From Ligula intestinalis (Eukaryota > Platyhelminthes > Cestoda > Diphyllobothriidea > Diphyllobothriidae): 64,000 bases of DNA. The notes under the pieces were generated by a model. That model was not told where the DNA came from. It saw only the letters and a program-made list of their open reading frames with translations, and searched no databases. The stretch lies in assembly GCA_036362985.1 (NCBI GenBank), contig JAYGXS010000007.1, positions 5,294,014 to 5,358,013 of the forward strand, written 5' to 3'. The first letter of the stretch is position 1; every line of letters starts with the position of its first letter. Positions 36,401-48,400 of the stretch are shown here, piece after piece. The translations under genes and the position numbers were made by a program.

Positions 36401-39400
36401 TCCGGTGAAAAGAAGATGAATTATAATTCATATCCCGGATTTCTGAAATTTTCGTTTTCACGCCGCCCGCATGGCGAGATCGGCGTGTAGAGAAGTCCTT
36501 GTTCGGGGGGAGGGAGGGAGGGGGAATTAAGATAGACTTTGAGCGTTGGTCATGAGTCAGTTACGTGGAGTGGTAATTACTGTCATTTGCACCGAGTGAA
36601 CAACTCTCACCAGGGGTTGAGGGCGCTACACGACCGCCACCTGTTGTCGGCGTCGGCCGCGAAAGTAATTGTGTTTGCTCTAGCGTCTTCTGACAACACA
36701 GCTCTGGATTAGCTAGCCATACAGCCGCTACCTCGACTGGTCCTAGCACCCGTTGGCGAGGGCCTTGAAGAAGTTGGCTGAAGTCAGGAAGACAATCTGA
36801 AAGGCCTCCTTAGAATGGACTCGGTGATTCGTATCGACAAGATGTGTGAGGACATGTTAGGATGGCCTAACATACAGCCTTAACAAGTAGCTAGCTTGCA
36901 AGCGATAGCAGCACTCAAAGCAGGCTATCGATCGGCCTACATGGGTAAACGTACACAGGCTGTCAATCAATCGATAATTCAAAACTCAAGCTGAATGTCA
37001 GCCTCTGAGTCCTAGCCAATCACACCGGTTACTAATCCAGAAGAGAAGCTGATTGGTTGGTGAACCTATCTTACACACGTTCGTTGCCCTAAATTTGTTG
37101 TTTCTTTTACACACAAAGACTTCTGCTGTTGCACAGTTCTTGTCGTGTTCCTCCTTCGGAGATTCACTGAAGACGGTGACATCTCGGCCTTGGCTGCCGT
37201 TGCCACATGATCGATCTCGAGATCGAGCTAGTATCACATGTACTTAACCAGGCCGGAATGTGTTCCCGCACCCTCTTTTCCAGGTGCCATGTAATGTACT
37301 CAAACGAGTGTGTTTCTTATTTTTTACCTCTGGCCAGCCGATGAAACAGTCGTAGGTTAACTTTATACTTGAACTAGTCGTTTGTAAGATAGTAAGATTC
37401 TAATCATAAAAATCCAGACATTTACTGTTTATGGTGAGGTTTTTGTCCCATAATCACATAACGTATACAGTTCCTGACAATCAACGACTGCCGATCATGG
37501 GGTTTACCCAGGACTAAATATGCAATCGCTGAATGCATCTTGCCAACTACAACGAAATGCTGGTGTAGCGACCCCTTTCTCAGTCATGCTTTCCTCGGAC
37601 GCCGCGCGGACTAGGTCATGTCTGGCGCGACCACCACGCGTCCGCAAGACACCATAGTCAAGGCCTCCGTTCAAGGTCACTCCTCTCTCGCTTTCTCAAG
37701 GCGGTCTAGTCTCACTAGCCAACCACTTCTCAAGGTTAGACCAGTGCCCGAGATGCGGACGATTTGTTTACGCTCAGTAACTTCCAGAACCGACGACTCA
37801 CTGTCCGGTTGCAGACCTCCAGATCCGGTGATCGACTTGCCGGAATGCGACTCTAGACTGCACTTGTCTGGAAGCCACTTCTCCTATTGCTTACATACTA
37901 CGCTTGTTTCTACCTAAGTAAATTCTCCCTGACACTATGGCCTTACACGCCTTATCCTATTCAACTAGCTTAAACATGTTGGGATACGTTTTCTCGTCTA
38001 TTATCTAGCTGGACCACATCGTATCCCACATTGTTGACCCCGACGTTCACAATAATCCCACATTGTTGACCCCGACGTTAAATTAACTCCATATCCCACA
38101 CTGGTCATAATATTTCCGAATCAAATTGAGGTAATTGGTATACCTTCGATTGTCTTGTGTGAAATCATTTATCTTAGCTGTTATATGTTCACGTACTCTT
38201 TTTCCAGGCGCCTCGTTGTTGGGCCAATGTATCCCGCTCCATAGGAGCGGGTGAAAGAGTAGATGCTCATGGACGTGGCCTTCAACGGGAAGCCGTGAAA
38301 CCGATGAGTTTTACTCACAAGAGACGTATTAACTGTTGTAACCTAGTGTGTTCCTGTGTCAAAACCGGATATGTCCCCCAGTTGTGCGTTACGAAGAGAA
38401 GGTAGACCAGGATGGCTGATAGTACTTTACTGTCAGTTGTAATAGTACATCAGCTCTGTTGCCTGTCTGTCCAGCCGCTTGTGTTCTGTGGTCGGTCTCG
38501 TCTCGGCAGCAGTCTCTCGTCACAGGCAACAGAGTGTCCGGTTCTGCTCGCAGCCTCGCTATTTAAGGGGCAGTAGTCATTGCTCCCCATCGGCTCTCCA
38601 TGAGTGGCCGTGCGCAACGCTCGTTAACGCACGCCTGTGCATATGTCCTCAGAGTGACCTCACTGACAGCCGCAACTCGGCTCTGGGGCAGCCTCGATCG
38701 CGCGTGCCTCCTTTTCCTGGCCTAACGTACGCCCTCTGAAAGTCGCATGACTTGGCCCGTTCTGTATGCGCCGGACTGGCCTGTTTATGCGCCTTGTTCC
38801 TCGGGATGTGACCTCGGGATGTCTGTCTGTCTGTCTGGATGACGTGTTCGGTCATCCTAACATTAACCCTCTGCAATTGTACAATTTTCATTAACCCTGT
38901 AGTTGAACTAACCCGATTATAAATTGCTGCGAACATATGGTTGTCGCATAAACTTTAAAAGTGTCTTAGCCCATGCATTAGGCAAGTTCTTCAAAGGTAC
39001 GCTGGACGCAGTAATTAATCTGTCACAAGATTCTGAAACGAAGCTAGCACCATCTAAGAAGTTTTTAAATAGTTTCCTAGGTCTCTATTTGCTTCCTTTA
39101 ACTTCTTTTTTGGGGTGGCGGTGACTGTTTCCAGGTTCTTTTGCGCACACAAAACCGGCTTGCTCAATCGGTTAGCGGTTGCTTCTGCTGTTGCTAGCAG
39201 GCGCTGTCCCAATGACTAAGGGTAGTTTGGTGAGACCCTGTAAATCACCCTGAAGGCTTCCTTGAGGTCCACCTGGTGTCCAGAATCCACCATGTGCGCT
39301 AGAATAGAGCTGTTGATGGTCCTGGTGGTATTGACTTCACCTCTTCTTAGCCATTGCGGGAGATGTTCCTTTATTTTTTGGATAGGCGCCGATTCGGGCG

Positions 39401-42400
39401 ACCAACATAACCTGCTCGAAAGAGTTTTCTAGATCTTTACTTGCTTTCTTTTACTTTCATTTCTGGTGGTGACGATGACTGCTTCCAGGTGCGACAGTTT
39501 ATGAGCGGGCTGATAAATTACCTCCAGAACACTCCCCTCAACGGCATTGACGCGGCCTTGAAAGCAGAACGGGAGGAACTACGAGATCTCACGTATTTGA
39601 ACGTCAACAAAGAGCTGGAGAAAGTGATTCAAGAACTAATTCTTCGTCCGCTTCATCACCATCTGATTCAGGAGATTATGGATTTTCATATCAGGTACAC
39701 TAGATTGACCTTCACATAAACTGTTGTGATCCACAATTTGCGTGGGCAGTTTGGCCTACAGTTTGTGCGATGGCAGATCTTAGTGTATCAGTGTACACTG
39801 CGTTCAATATCTGAACGGTAACGTATAGTACAACTGTCGAATTGGGCCACTGTATTGCACTCTGTAGTGGAAACAATTAAGTTATCTCATGTTTTGCATT
39901 TTCCCCACCATTTTAGGAACAGCACGGTGCGTTCGGCTTCTCAGTTTAGCGAACGTGTCCTCAAAGAGTACGACCGGTTATGTGACGTAAGCGAGTTTAC
40001 TTTTCGGCCCTTTGCATTACTCTAATTTCGCTTACTTATTCTGAATCCGGAATTTTAAGGTAAAGCTTGCTTAGCGCGGATTCCTCGTAGGGTCGCCTGA
40101 GGGAAGGTATTAGTGATAACAACCTATTTGCAAATTTTCAGGAGGACGAATTTGTGCTACAAACACTGATGAGTTGGCCGAAATTCGTCTTACTGAAAGT
40201 TTGCAAGTAAGTGTTTATTATTGATAGATCCGCTCACACTCAAGGACGATTCCCATCAGAAGTTAGTAACCTCTCGCACTTACTGACCCATCCCTTTTTT
40301 GTTCTCCGCTTATTCTATATTTACAAAAAGTCAGTTTCTGGCAAACATGTTTTCAGCAACTTTTCATCAGGCCAAATATTTGCAGGGAAAATGAAAGCTG
40401 TACAAGACAATTAAAGTTTGAAAATGTAGAAAAGTCAATAATTGTCTGACATGGACGCCGATTGGCAACTGCGGACTATGCCATTCTGCACAAGTAGACG
40501 AGATCGGCGTGTTGGGTGGGCGACTGCCATTAGTGGGTTGGGGCAAAATGTGATCGCCACCTGGCGTTGGTGTCGGCCACGGAAGTGTAAAGTAGTCGCC
40601 AAAGACCACGCAATTTTCATAACTCTGTAAAAGTTTGATCATTACTCGAATACCATTAAGGGAAACATAGAAATAATCATGAACAGCACTTGGCATATTA
40701 AGTTCTTAAAAGAACTAAAGCACTTACTAAGTGTTTGTAAAAAAATTTTTCGATAATCCCTGGTTTCTGAAGACGTAAAAAGGAGCTTTAAATTTGAACA
40801 ATAAATTTAGATATTTTGTTAAGTTGAAAACTTGAAGCAACCATTTTCTATATATAGAAAGAACTTTTCTTTAGTCAAAATATTCTGTACATTTTACCGT
40901 TAGTGGATAAGTATTTATTGAATATCGTGGAAAAATCTGTGTCACCATTTTCTTCTTTTTCGTTGTCTTCAGTGATAGATTTATAAATTGCGCATCCGTT
41001 CGACGTTTACACCAAACCTTTAAAATAAGATATGCATAAAGAGCATTTACCGATATAAGTTTTAGTGAACATGGCAACTTTGGTGATTTGAAGAAATGCC
41101 TCAAAATAGCAAACCACATTGTCGACAGTGAATCATGTCCGCAGTGGAGTTGTAAAACTACTATTCCTAAGATTAATAAAAAAACCTTCCATAAATGTTA
41201 CCTCTTAGAAAGTGTTTTGATAAGATATTTGGCTAAAGAACTTCTGCGTATATTAACTTTTTCCAGCGTAATGTCACAATAAAATTTGAGAATTTTGAGA
41301 ATTTCTGAAGATTTACAATTTAATTTGACTGGAGATGGCAAAACTTTCTTTTCTTTTTACAATGGATTAGTCTTCGCATAAGTGGATTAATTCCACTTTC
41401 TGATATAATCTTGCGAATTCCAAAAGACTGGCCATATACATTGCCATTTTTGAACTACTTATAATTTTTCTGTCTCTTCCGTTTCTTAATAACTGAAATG
41501 GGAACGTAAAGTACACAAAAACTATATTTCTACATTACTAACATTCAATAAGGCTTTCTTTGTCTTAAATTCGCGTTAGAATGTTGGGCATTTTGCGTTT
41601 TGCAATGACATTTTTGCGTTTTTTGTGCATTGAAAACACCCTGTTACTGCATTTTATGCAAAAAAACTTCACAGGATAGCTAAACATATAATAAAATCTC
41701 TGAAATAACTGCACAAAAGTTGCTTCCTTTAACTTAGCTTCAGTTGAATCTGAACAATTTTGGCCAAAATTTTCCAGTTCTGTAAGGGATATCTTCTGTA
41801 CCTGTTTTACTAATTTTGGAGCTCCTTGATAGTATAATCAACATTAATGTGCAGTTTGGTTCTCTCTTTCGTAAAAGCATAGGAAATTCTTTCGATATGC
41901 GACTGCTCCCAACTTCCCCAAAATTAATGGCCACTTCTCTTAATAAACCTAACTAAAATGACGATTTAATTAAATACAAGGCATTCGCAGAATTCAATAA
42001 ACTGAATTAATCAAAATAGTGTTACATAATATACCCTAAAGTACCTAGTCAAATTTCATCATGAAAGTTGCATGGTCTTTGGCGACTACTGTAAGGGCTT
42101 GTGTCAGCGTCTTCTGACAACAAAGTACTAGATAAGCTAGTCGTGTAGCTACTGCTTCGTCTGTTTCGAGCACTCGTTGGCGTAGGCCCTTGGAAAAGCT
42201 AGCTGGTATCCGGTAGACAACCTGAAAGTCTTTATTAGTTTCGACTGGATAGTTCGTACCAACAAGGTGTGCGAGGATAGAGCTCGAGGTTGATTTAGTT
42301 TCACCTTTGCTTAACCAGTTTTCGCGCACTAATAGGTTCCTTAGTGTGTCCAAACATTTCATCCCCCTTTTCCCATCACTTTCGTAAGGCACGTGCGCAG

Positions 42401-45400
42401 ACTCGGACCTTTGCAATCAGGTGGCCGTCCGAGGAATACTTACCGCTGGTTTTTTTCAAAGTTGCAACGTACTTTACCAATCTGAATAAATTATAAATTG
42501 TAAATTTGCGAAGGGTGGTTGATACTCAATTGTGATAAGATCTCTCCCCAGTAATAAAAAGTTTTGAAAGTTTGAGTATCTAAGACTTATCTCCGTTCAA
42601 TTGAGCGAATTCTGTACTATGACCAGTAAGTGAGTGTTCGTTCCAACCTGTTGATTATCGAAGTAAAATGAGGGGAGTTCAATATGGCCCAGTTGAAAAA
42701 TCATCGTCTGCACCCACCTTTGCAGTTCCGTGAGCCAAACGCTGTCTGTAGGTGTCGTTTTATGACTGACTCTAATGTGAGCAGTTTATTTTACGTACAT
42801 TGGCTCACTAGGGAAGGACAAGGTCACACCCGTCAGACCCTGAGCGTTTGTACTCTGTACTTATTGCTGTTGTTTTGGATCTGTGAAATTCTCTCAACAA
42901 ACGCCATAAAGGTGATTCCTCAGAAGATATTTAAACCACGATATCAGCAGAATTTAACGACGCCATACAATTTCGTGAACCCTTATTCAACAGCAAATGG
43001 TCATTGTCTGCTAATAAGATAAAATGAACAGCATCGACCTTGAAGGCTGCAATTTGATTGGTAGATAGAGAAGTAGTTGTTAGTCTTAGATGTGGGTGCA
43101 TGGTGGGGAGAGGATTTATCGAAACAAGGCGGTTCATGTTACAGTGAAAGCCTGTCAAGCGTGATGACAACTGGGGGCCGATAGCAAGGGCAGCAGTCAA
43201 TCATAGGGGATAAGATAGGAGGCTTGAGAGGGGACGGATTTAGCCATCGTAACCACGGCAATGCGAGGCTGATAAAATGATCCAGATGCTTACAGAGTTC
43301 TGGCTTTCTTCTAGGTACTGCTCCCATTCAACTTACATACCTATCCAATGTCAGCATTCTAGGTTGATAATTACTTGTGTATTTTATCTTATCAATAAAC
43401 AATAACCGTTTGCAGTTGAATAAGAGACGACGAAATTGCATGAACTCACTGAATCCTAATTGTCTCGCGGTCATTGCCTCTTTCACATAAATATGTCTGA
43501 TGGACCAACGAAGTTAAATAAGTCACAATAATCCTTTATACCTTTCATTATTATTACTAGGAACGGCTCTTTGAAAAGTTTCAAAATACCCGTAAAGTGT
43601 CAAACAAATTGTTTATTTATCCATATTTTGGTTAGCTTTTGATTTCCGTTAACTCGCGCTTGAAAATACCTTTCTAGACTGGCGACCAAGCGCTCGTAAA
43701 GTCACACCTTTTGGACCCCGTTGTAACAAACTTCAACGCCATGCAACACACATTTCGGCCGGAAAAGAAGATCAATAGTCTCAACAAGATGCTCAAAATT
43801 ATTGATGAATTTGTGAGTTTACTTGCCCTTGCTCACCAGATCACTGCACTTGAATTATTTTCCCAAAGAGTTGTTGTATCGCATCTTCTTGCATTTACTG
43901 TTCGTTCATAACCGCTTACTTTATGTGCAGTAGGTCACTTATCTGATGAAAGGTTAAGGATTGGGAGATTAAACACCAATTTGAGGTTGTTTATTTCGTT
44001 CTTTGGGTTGACTTGAGGCGTAAAATGCTGTTTACTAGGATTGAATTCCGGTCAGATCAGTATAATGGGAGAAAATGTAGGCGGACATGGGCGAAATTCG
44101 GCGTTTGTTGACATCCAGAGTTTTCCATGCTATTGAACGCTGCGAGGGCACGCCGCGTGTGCTAACTTCACGCAAAATGACTTTTATTGTGTTATCGAAC
44201 ACATTTCATGAGTTAGTGTACTTACTGTACACATCAAGCTGAAGTTTTAGAAGTCTGGGAAGACGGCTTAAGACACTGATATCCTTCAAAATACCGCTGC
44301 TGACCTAACTTTATGTCAGAAGTTAAGGTTATTAACTTCAACCACCTAAAACGTAATAAATTCTTTTTATTTATCCATCTCTTTCCCTGAAAGTCCTTTT
44401 ACCAGCCGACTTTGCCTATAAAACATTTGTCAGTCAAGGTGTTAACAAATTAGAATAGAAATCTATGTTAGTCTATGGTTGGGCAATTTCTTATGCTGAT
44501 AGCTGTCCTAAGGTTAACGTGCGCATTAGAGCTTGTTTTGTTTATTAAGAAAAACGTACGTAAGCCGAAGACCACCTCAAAGCTCTTTTCAATAGATAAA
44601 GTTATAAATTGAACCAAATGCTTATAAGTCCTTGAATTTTTTGTGAACGTTTCTTTGTTTCGTCCATAAGGTGTCATGTTTGGGTGAGTATAACTGTGTT
44701 ATGACCCGCGCCTGGTACTGCTTACTAAGTCGAACGCGGGGTCCAGATATAATATCGTGCTCATCATCCCCGGAAGAGGAAGAAGAAGAGGGGGCAAGTG
44801 CTGGGAGCAAATTGTATTCTTGCTGACTTTTCAAAAACATGCTCGTTTTCATCATCAGAGCGTGCTGCCTACTCTTCCGCCGGCCTTGAATTAATGCGTC
44901 TTGCCTCGAGCCGGGTGTTGTGCCAATGTGTGATGCCCGTGCGCTCGTACGTCCATTGATTATTGATTGGCGTCCTCCTCTCCACTGTAAGTCGAACGCC
45001 GAACTGAGGAACCCGTAAGAGTGAGACAGAGAGAAGACCGGTTGGCCAGAGAGAGGGGCAGTTCACTGCGACAGGCACGTTCCAGAAAGTCAGAGCAAGT
45101 CGAGTCAGACACAGGGTGTATGTACTTTGAAGGGAGTCGCGAGAGGCATCTTGCGAGAATGGGCCGAATCAGGATCGGAGGAAAATCGATGGTCATGTCA
45201 GGCGCTCTCATGACAGCTGCGTAAGATGAGCTCGCTCGCGGACCTTTCTGTGAGATGAATAATCATGGGGATGGGTGCACCGCTTGCGCAGGCTATCTAT
45301 CTGTTAGGCGTATGCTAACAGAATAGTCGTGGGAATGGGCACATTCCCAGCAGACTCCAACTACTGCGATAAATACTTTCTAGTCATATCTTATTCTTGA

Positions 45401-48400
45401 GGTAAGCGGTTCAAAGCACTAAAAAACTTAAAGTATTCACTGCTGTTTTTAGGGCATACTGCACCTCAATAGAATTCATCGTCAGCGAAAACTGCGCATA
45501 AAATCTACGGAAGGAGAGCTGATTTAATATTCACACAAACTGTTAACTTCTGATGAAAATTTTGAATCTCTCAGTCCTTGAACCTCTCTTTCTCTTTAGG
45601 TACAACAACCGCAAGCGAACGTTTCGTGTAAGTTTTATCTCTCCAAAACTCTACCCAGCCTTTATTCTACTCTCGACTAGAAATCGTGATGGCTGATCGA
45701 TGAGGGCAAAATGGACGACGATTACTGGAAGTCGCCTATTTTAGTCCTAGAAAACTATAAGAGCAGCCCCTATTGGTTAGCAAAGGAATTTTATAAACCA
45801 AGAAAAGTAAAAGAACAATTCCTATTGGATAAATAAGGAAGCATTTTGATCAAGAGGCCTAGTACTGCAACTCCTACTACTATTTGGTGGCCTCACTATG
45901 AATTCTTGCTCGATTCTTATAATAGGCACGCTTAATGCAGCTGCGTTCAGTTCAGCACAGTAAACATATGGGTGCACCACTGTTAAATGAGACAAGATGT
46001 CCGAAAATCCTCCTATCAACCATTTTTCAACGCAACTGTACACGGAGGAAGTTATAGTGTGTCCAAAAGGAACGCACCCCGCGATATTTTATAAAAATAC
46101 AGAATAAAATAAAACAGAATTCTTGGTGAAACATAGTGATTGGAATCGCAGTTCGAATACATGACCGCCGAAACTGTAAAAAAAGGCTAAACTGAACAGA
46201 GTGAGTCAGGACCCGTGATTTCGTCATTAACACTTAAGCAGAGACGTCGCATTTTATAGCTCTCGATTTTAATTTAAGGTCCCCGAAACTCAATTTATGA
46301 CAGTGCCATCATTGTAATTAGGGAGCGTAGAAGGTGAGAGCTCATGGATCTGACTAATCTCAGCTTGCCGAGTCTATATAGCATTAAAACTTTCAAAAAC
46401 AGCTGTGTCAAAATGGAAGCCTTGAAAAAAATAATAGGCTTTTTCCTAGATTTGCTCCGACAATGTTAATGATTCTAAAATAGTGTGCTCATACAGAATG
46501 TATCAAATATTTATATCGGGAGAGCTTATACCGGGAACCGAACCTTTCCCAGTAGCTTTATGCAGCGGCAGTGAAACTATAGAGTAAATAAGTGCCTGGG
46601 CTTTTATCCAATACCTATGTAGGAATTATCTTTGAATCCCTACATCCTAGATTCTACCATGTAGACCTGGAGGAGACACTTTTCCCCTTATTATTCTTCT
46701 TCTTTAACTTTTAGATAAGCAATTGATTTATGCCATGGTCCTGGCTCTATCGTGTCTTCTCGTCACTTCAACTTCTACGGACATGCTCTCCCCGATTGAT
46801 GTGCAACGACGGTACATTGAAGGTCTTCTGACGCGTCAGTATTTGCAGACCAACCTCGAGGCGTGTAGACGCCTAACGGATCTGGCCTGTGCCTTGCGTT
46901 GCACCGAGCCGTCCGCCCTTGCCATTTCAGAAGCCATCTTGGCCCTCAAGAGCGCTGCCCTCGCTTGTGAACTTTCCCCATTTAATCGGCGCCGTCGGGG
47001 TCATTCCTTACAGCCAGAATTATCTGTAAGTGGTTAGGCATATTATACTTGCTACTTAAACAATTTAAGTAGAACTTTGTGACTGATTTTAATTCATGCC
47101 CTCTAGGGACATACCTCTAGCCCACCTTCCTCCTCCTCCAAAATGACGAAATCCCACACAGAGACCTTCCCAACTCCCTGTCTGGACTCAGTCGCAAGCA
47201 GGACTGGTAAAGGTTTGTCAGAAGATTTAGATACACCGGTTGTCCTTCTTGCTGTCGATGAGGAGGTCAGCCAATTCACGCTGCAGGACCTTCCCCTGCG
47301 CCCAAGCATTACTGTCCGGGAATTGTGTAAGTTTACGTATTGCTTCCAGCTTCACCTTGCTCAGTCTGCAGAAATATAAACTAGTGCGAAGTCGTAAATC
47401 TGACTGTTTTTTTATAAATCTACATCTACAATCAATGTGACAGGAACTTGTTCATTTCAGTTTAGAGAGCTAACTGAATATCTCCAATCCCATGTTGGTT
47501 ATAAAAATGTTTATCAAAAAAGTAGCGATAAGTATGGAAAATCGAAAAAAGAGGTTCTTCGCATTATTGTATGCGAAAAGTAATCAGAAATCAGTTAGCT
47601 GAAAACGAGTGAACAAGGGTTATTACTTTCCTATTATGAGAAGTATAAGTACATTAAATTATCGCGAATTAAGACAAATGTTCGCATCGCAGCTGCGTGT
47701 GAAGGTAATGAAGAAGAAGAAGANNNNNNNNNNAGAAGAAGAAGAAGAAGAAGAAGAAGAAGAAGAAGAAGAAGAAGAAGGCACATTGATCACCTAAATA
47801 ATGGTTTTGTTTGAGTGCGCTTACGTACTGTCAATAGAGTCTCACACCGATTCTCAATTTTCGCAGCAGCCATTCGATGGTTCACAAGCGAAGCTGCACG
47901 AGAAAACTGTTCAAAAGGATCCAGACTCACTGCAGCAACCCGGAATAAAAAGCACGTGAAGCCGCGAAAATAATTGCAGGCCGAGAATTGATCAAAGTCT
48001 GGGCATCAGACGAGAACTCAGTCATTTGATTTATAGATCTGGCGTCGGCATACATAGCCATGCGCAGGCAGCTCCAGACTGACTTCACTGGTGGTTGGTC
48101 GTCCCCGCTCCCCTTAACTGTTGCTTGTTTCTTGGTTGACGCTTTCATCTGCGATGGTGAACTCCAGTAAGAATTAGGAAGCTCAGACGAATAAAATCAT
48201 GGTTCCGATGATCGACATGCCTTCTTCTTGGTGCGTGGCTGGTAAGACAGAAGCCTGGTGCTTGTTGGTAATGCATTTGAATCCATTTAAGCTAGAATTT
48301 CATAGTTACGTCTTCTACCGTAACCTGTGTTCATACGCAATTTTAGGTAATCTGTTGGCCCAACAGATGAGCATTTTTGACCCCAAGGAATTTTGCCTCT

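Larger units (their letters stand above)
35500..36425. mobile_element. PLE remnant between inverted ribozyme-bearing arms, with a nested insertion
   Basis: The left arm (35500-35625, minus) and right arm (36025-36085 plus 36338-36425) are mirror copies: CCGCAA.TTTAAACTG, CAGTATTC.CTTTGA and GGACAGCAGG..CAGCT. Between them is a minus-strand PLE tail. The right arm is split by the 236-bp unit at 36086-36321. Confidence 0.68.

Noticed and set aside
40340..40390. CTGATGA followed by GAAAAC on the minus strand near the 40142 exon
   Set aside because: Spacing and the 3' box do not fit a hammerhead; too little left to call.
42684..43022. 112-codon plus-strand frame as an exon of the RIN-like gene
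   Set aside because: It runs into the MITE-like element at 42945 and has no acceptor giving the needed phase.
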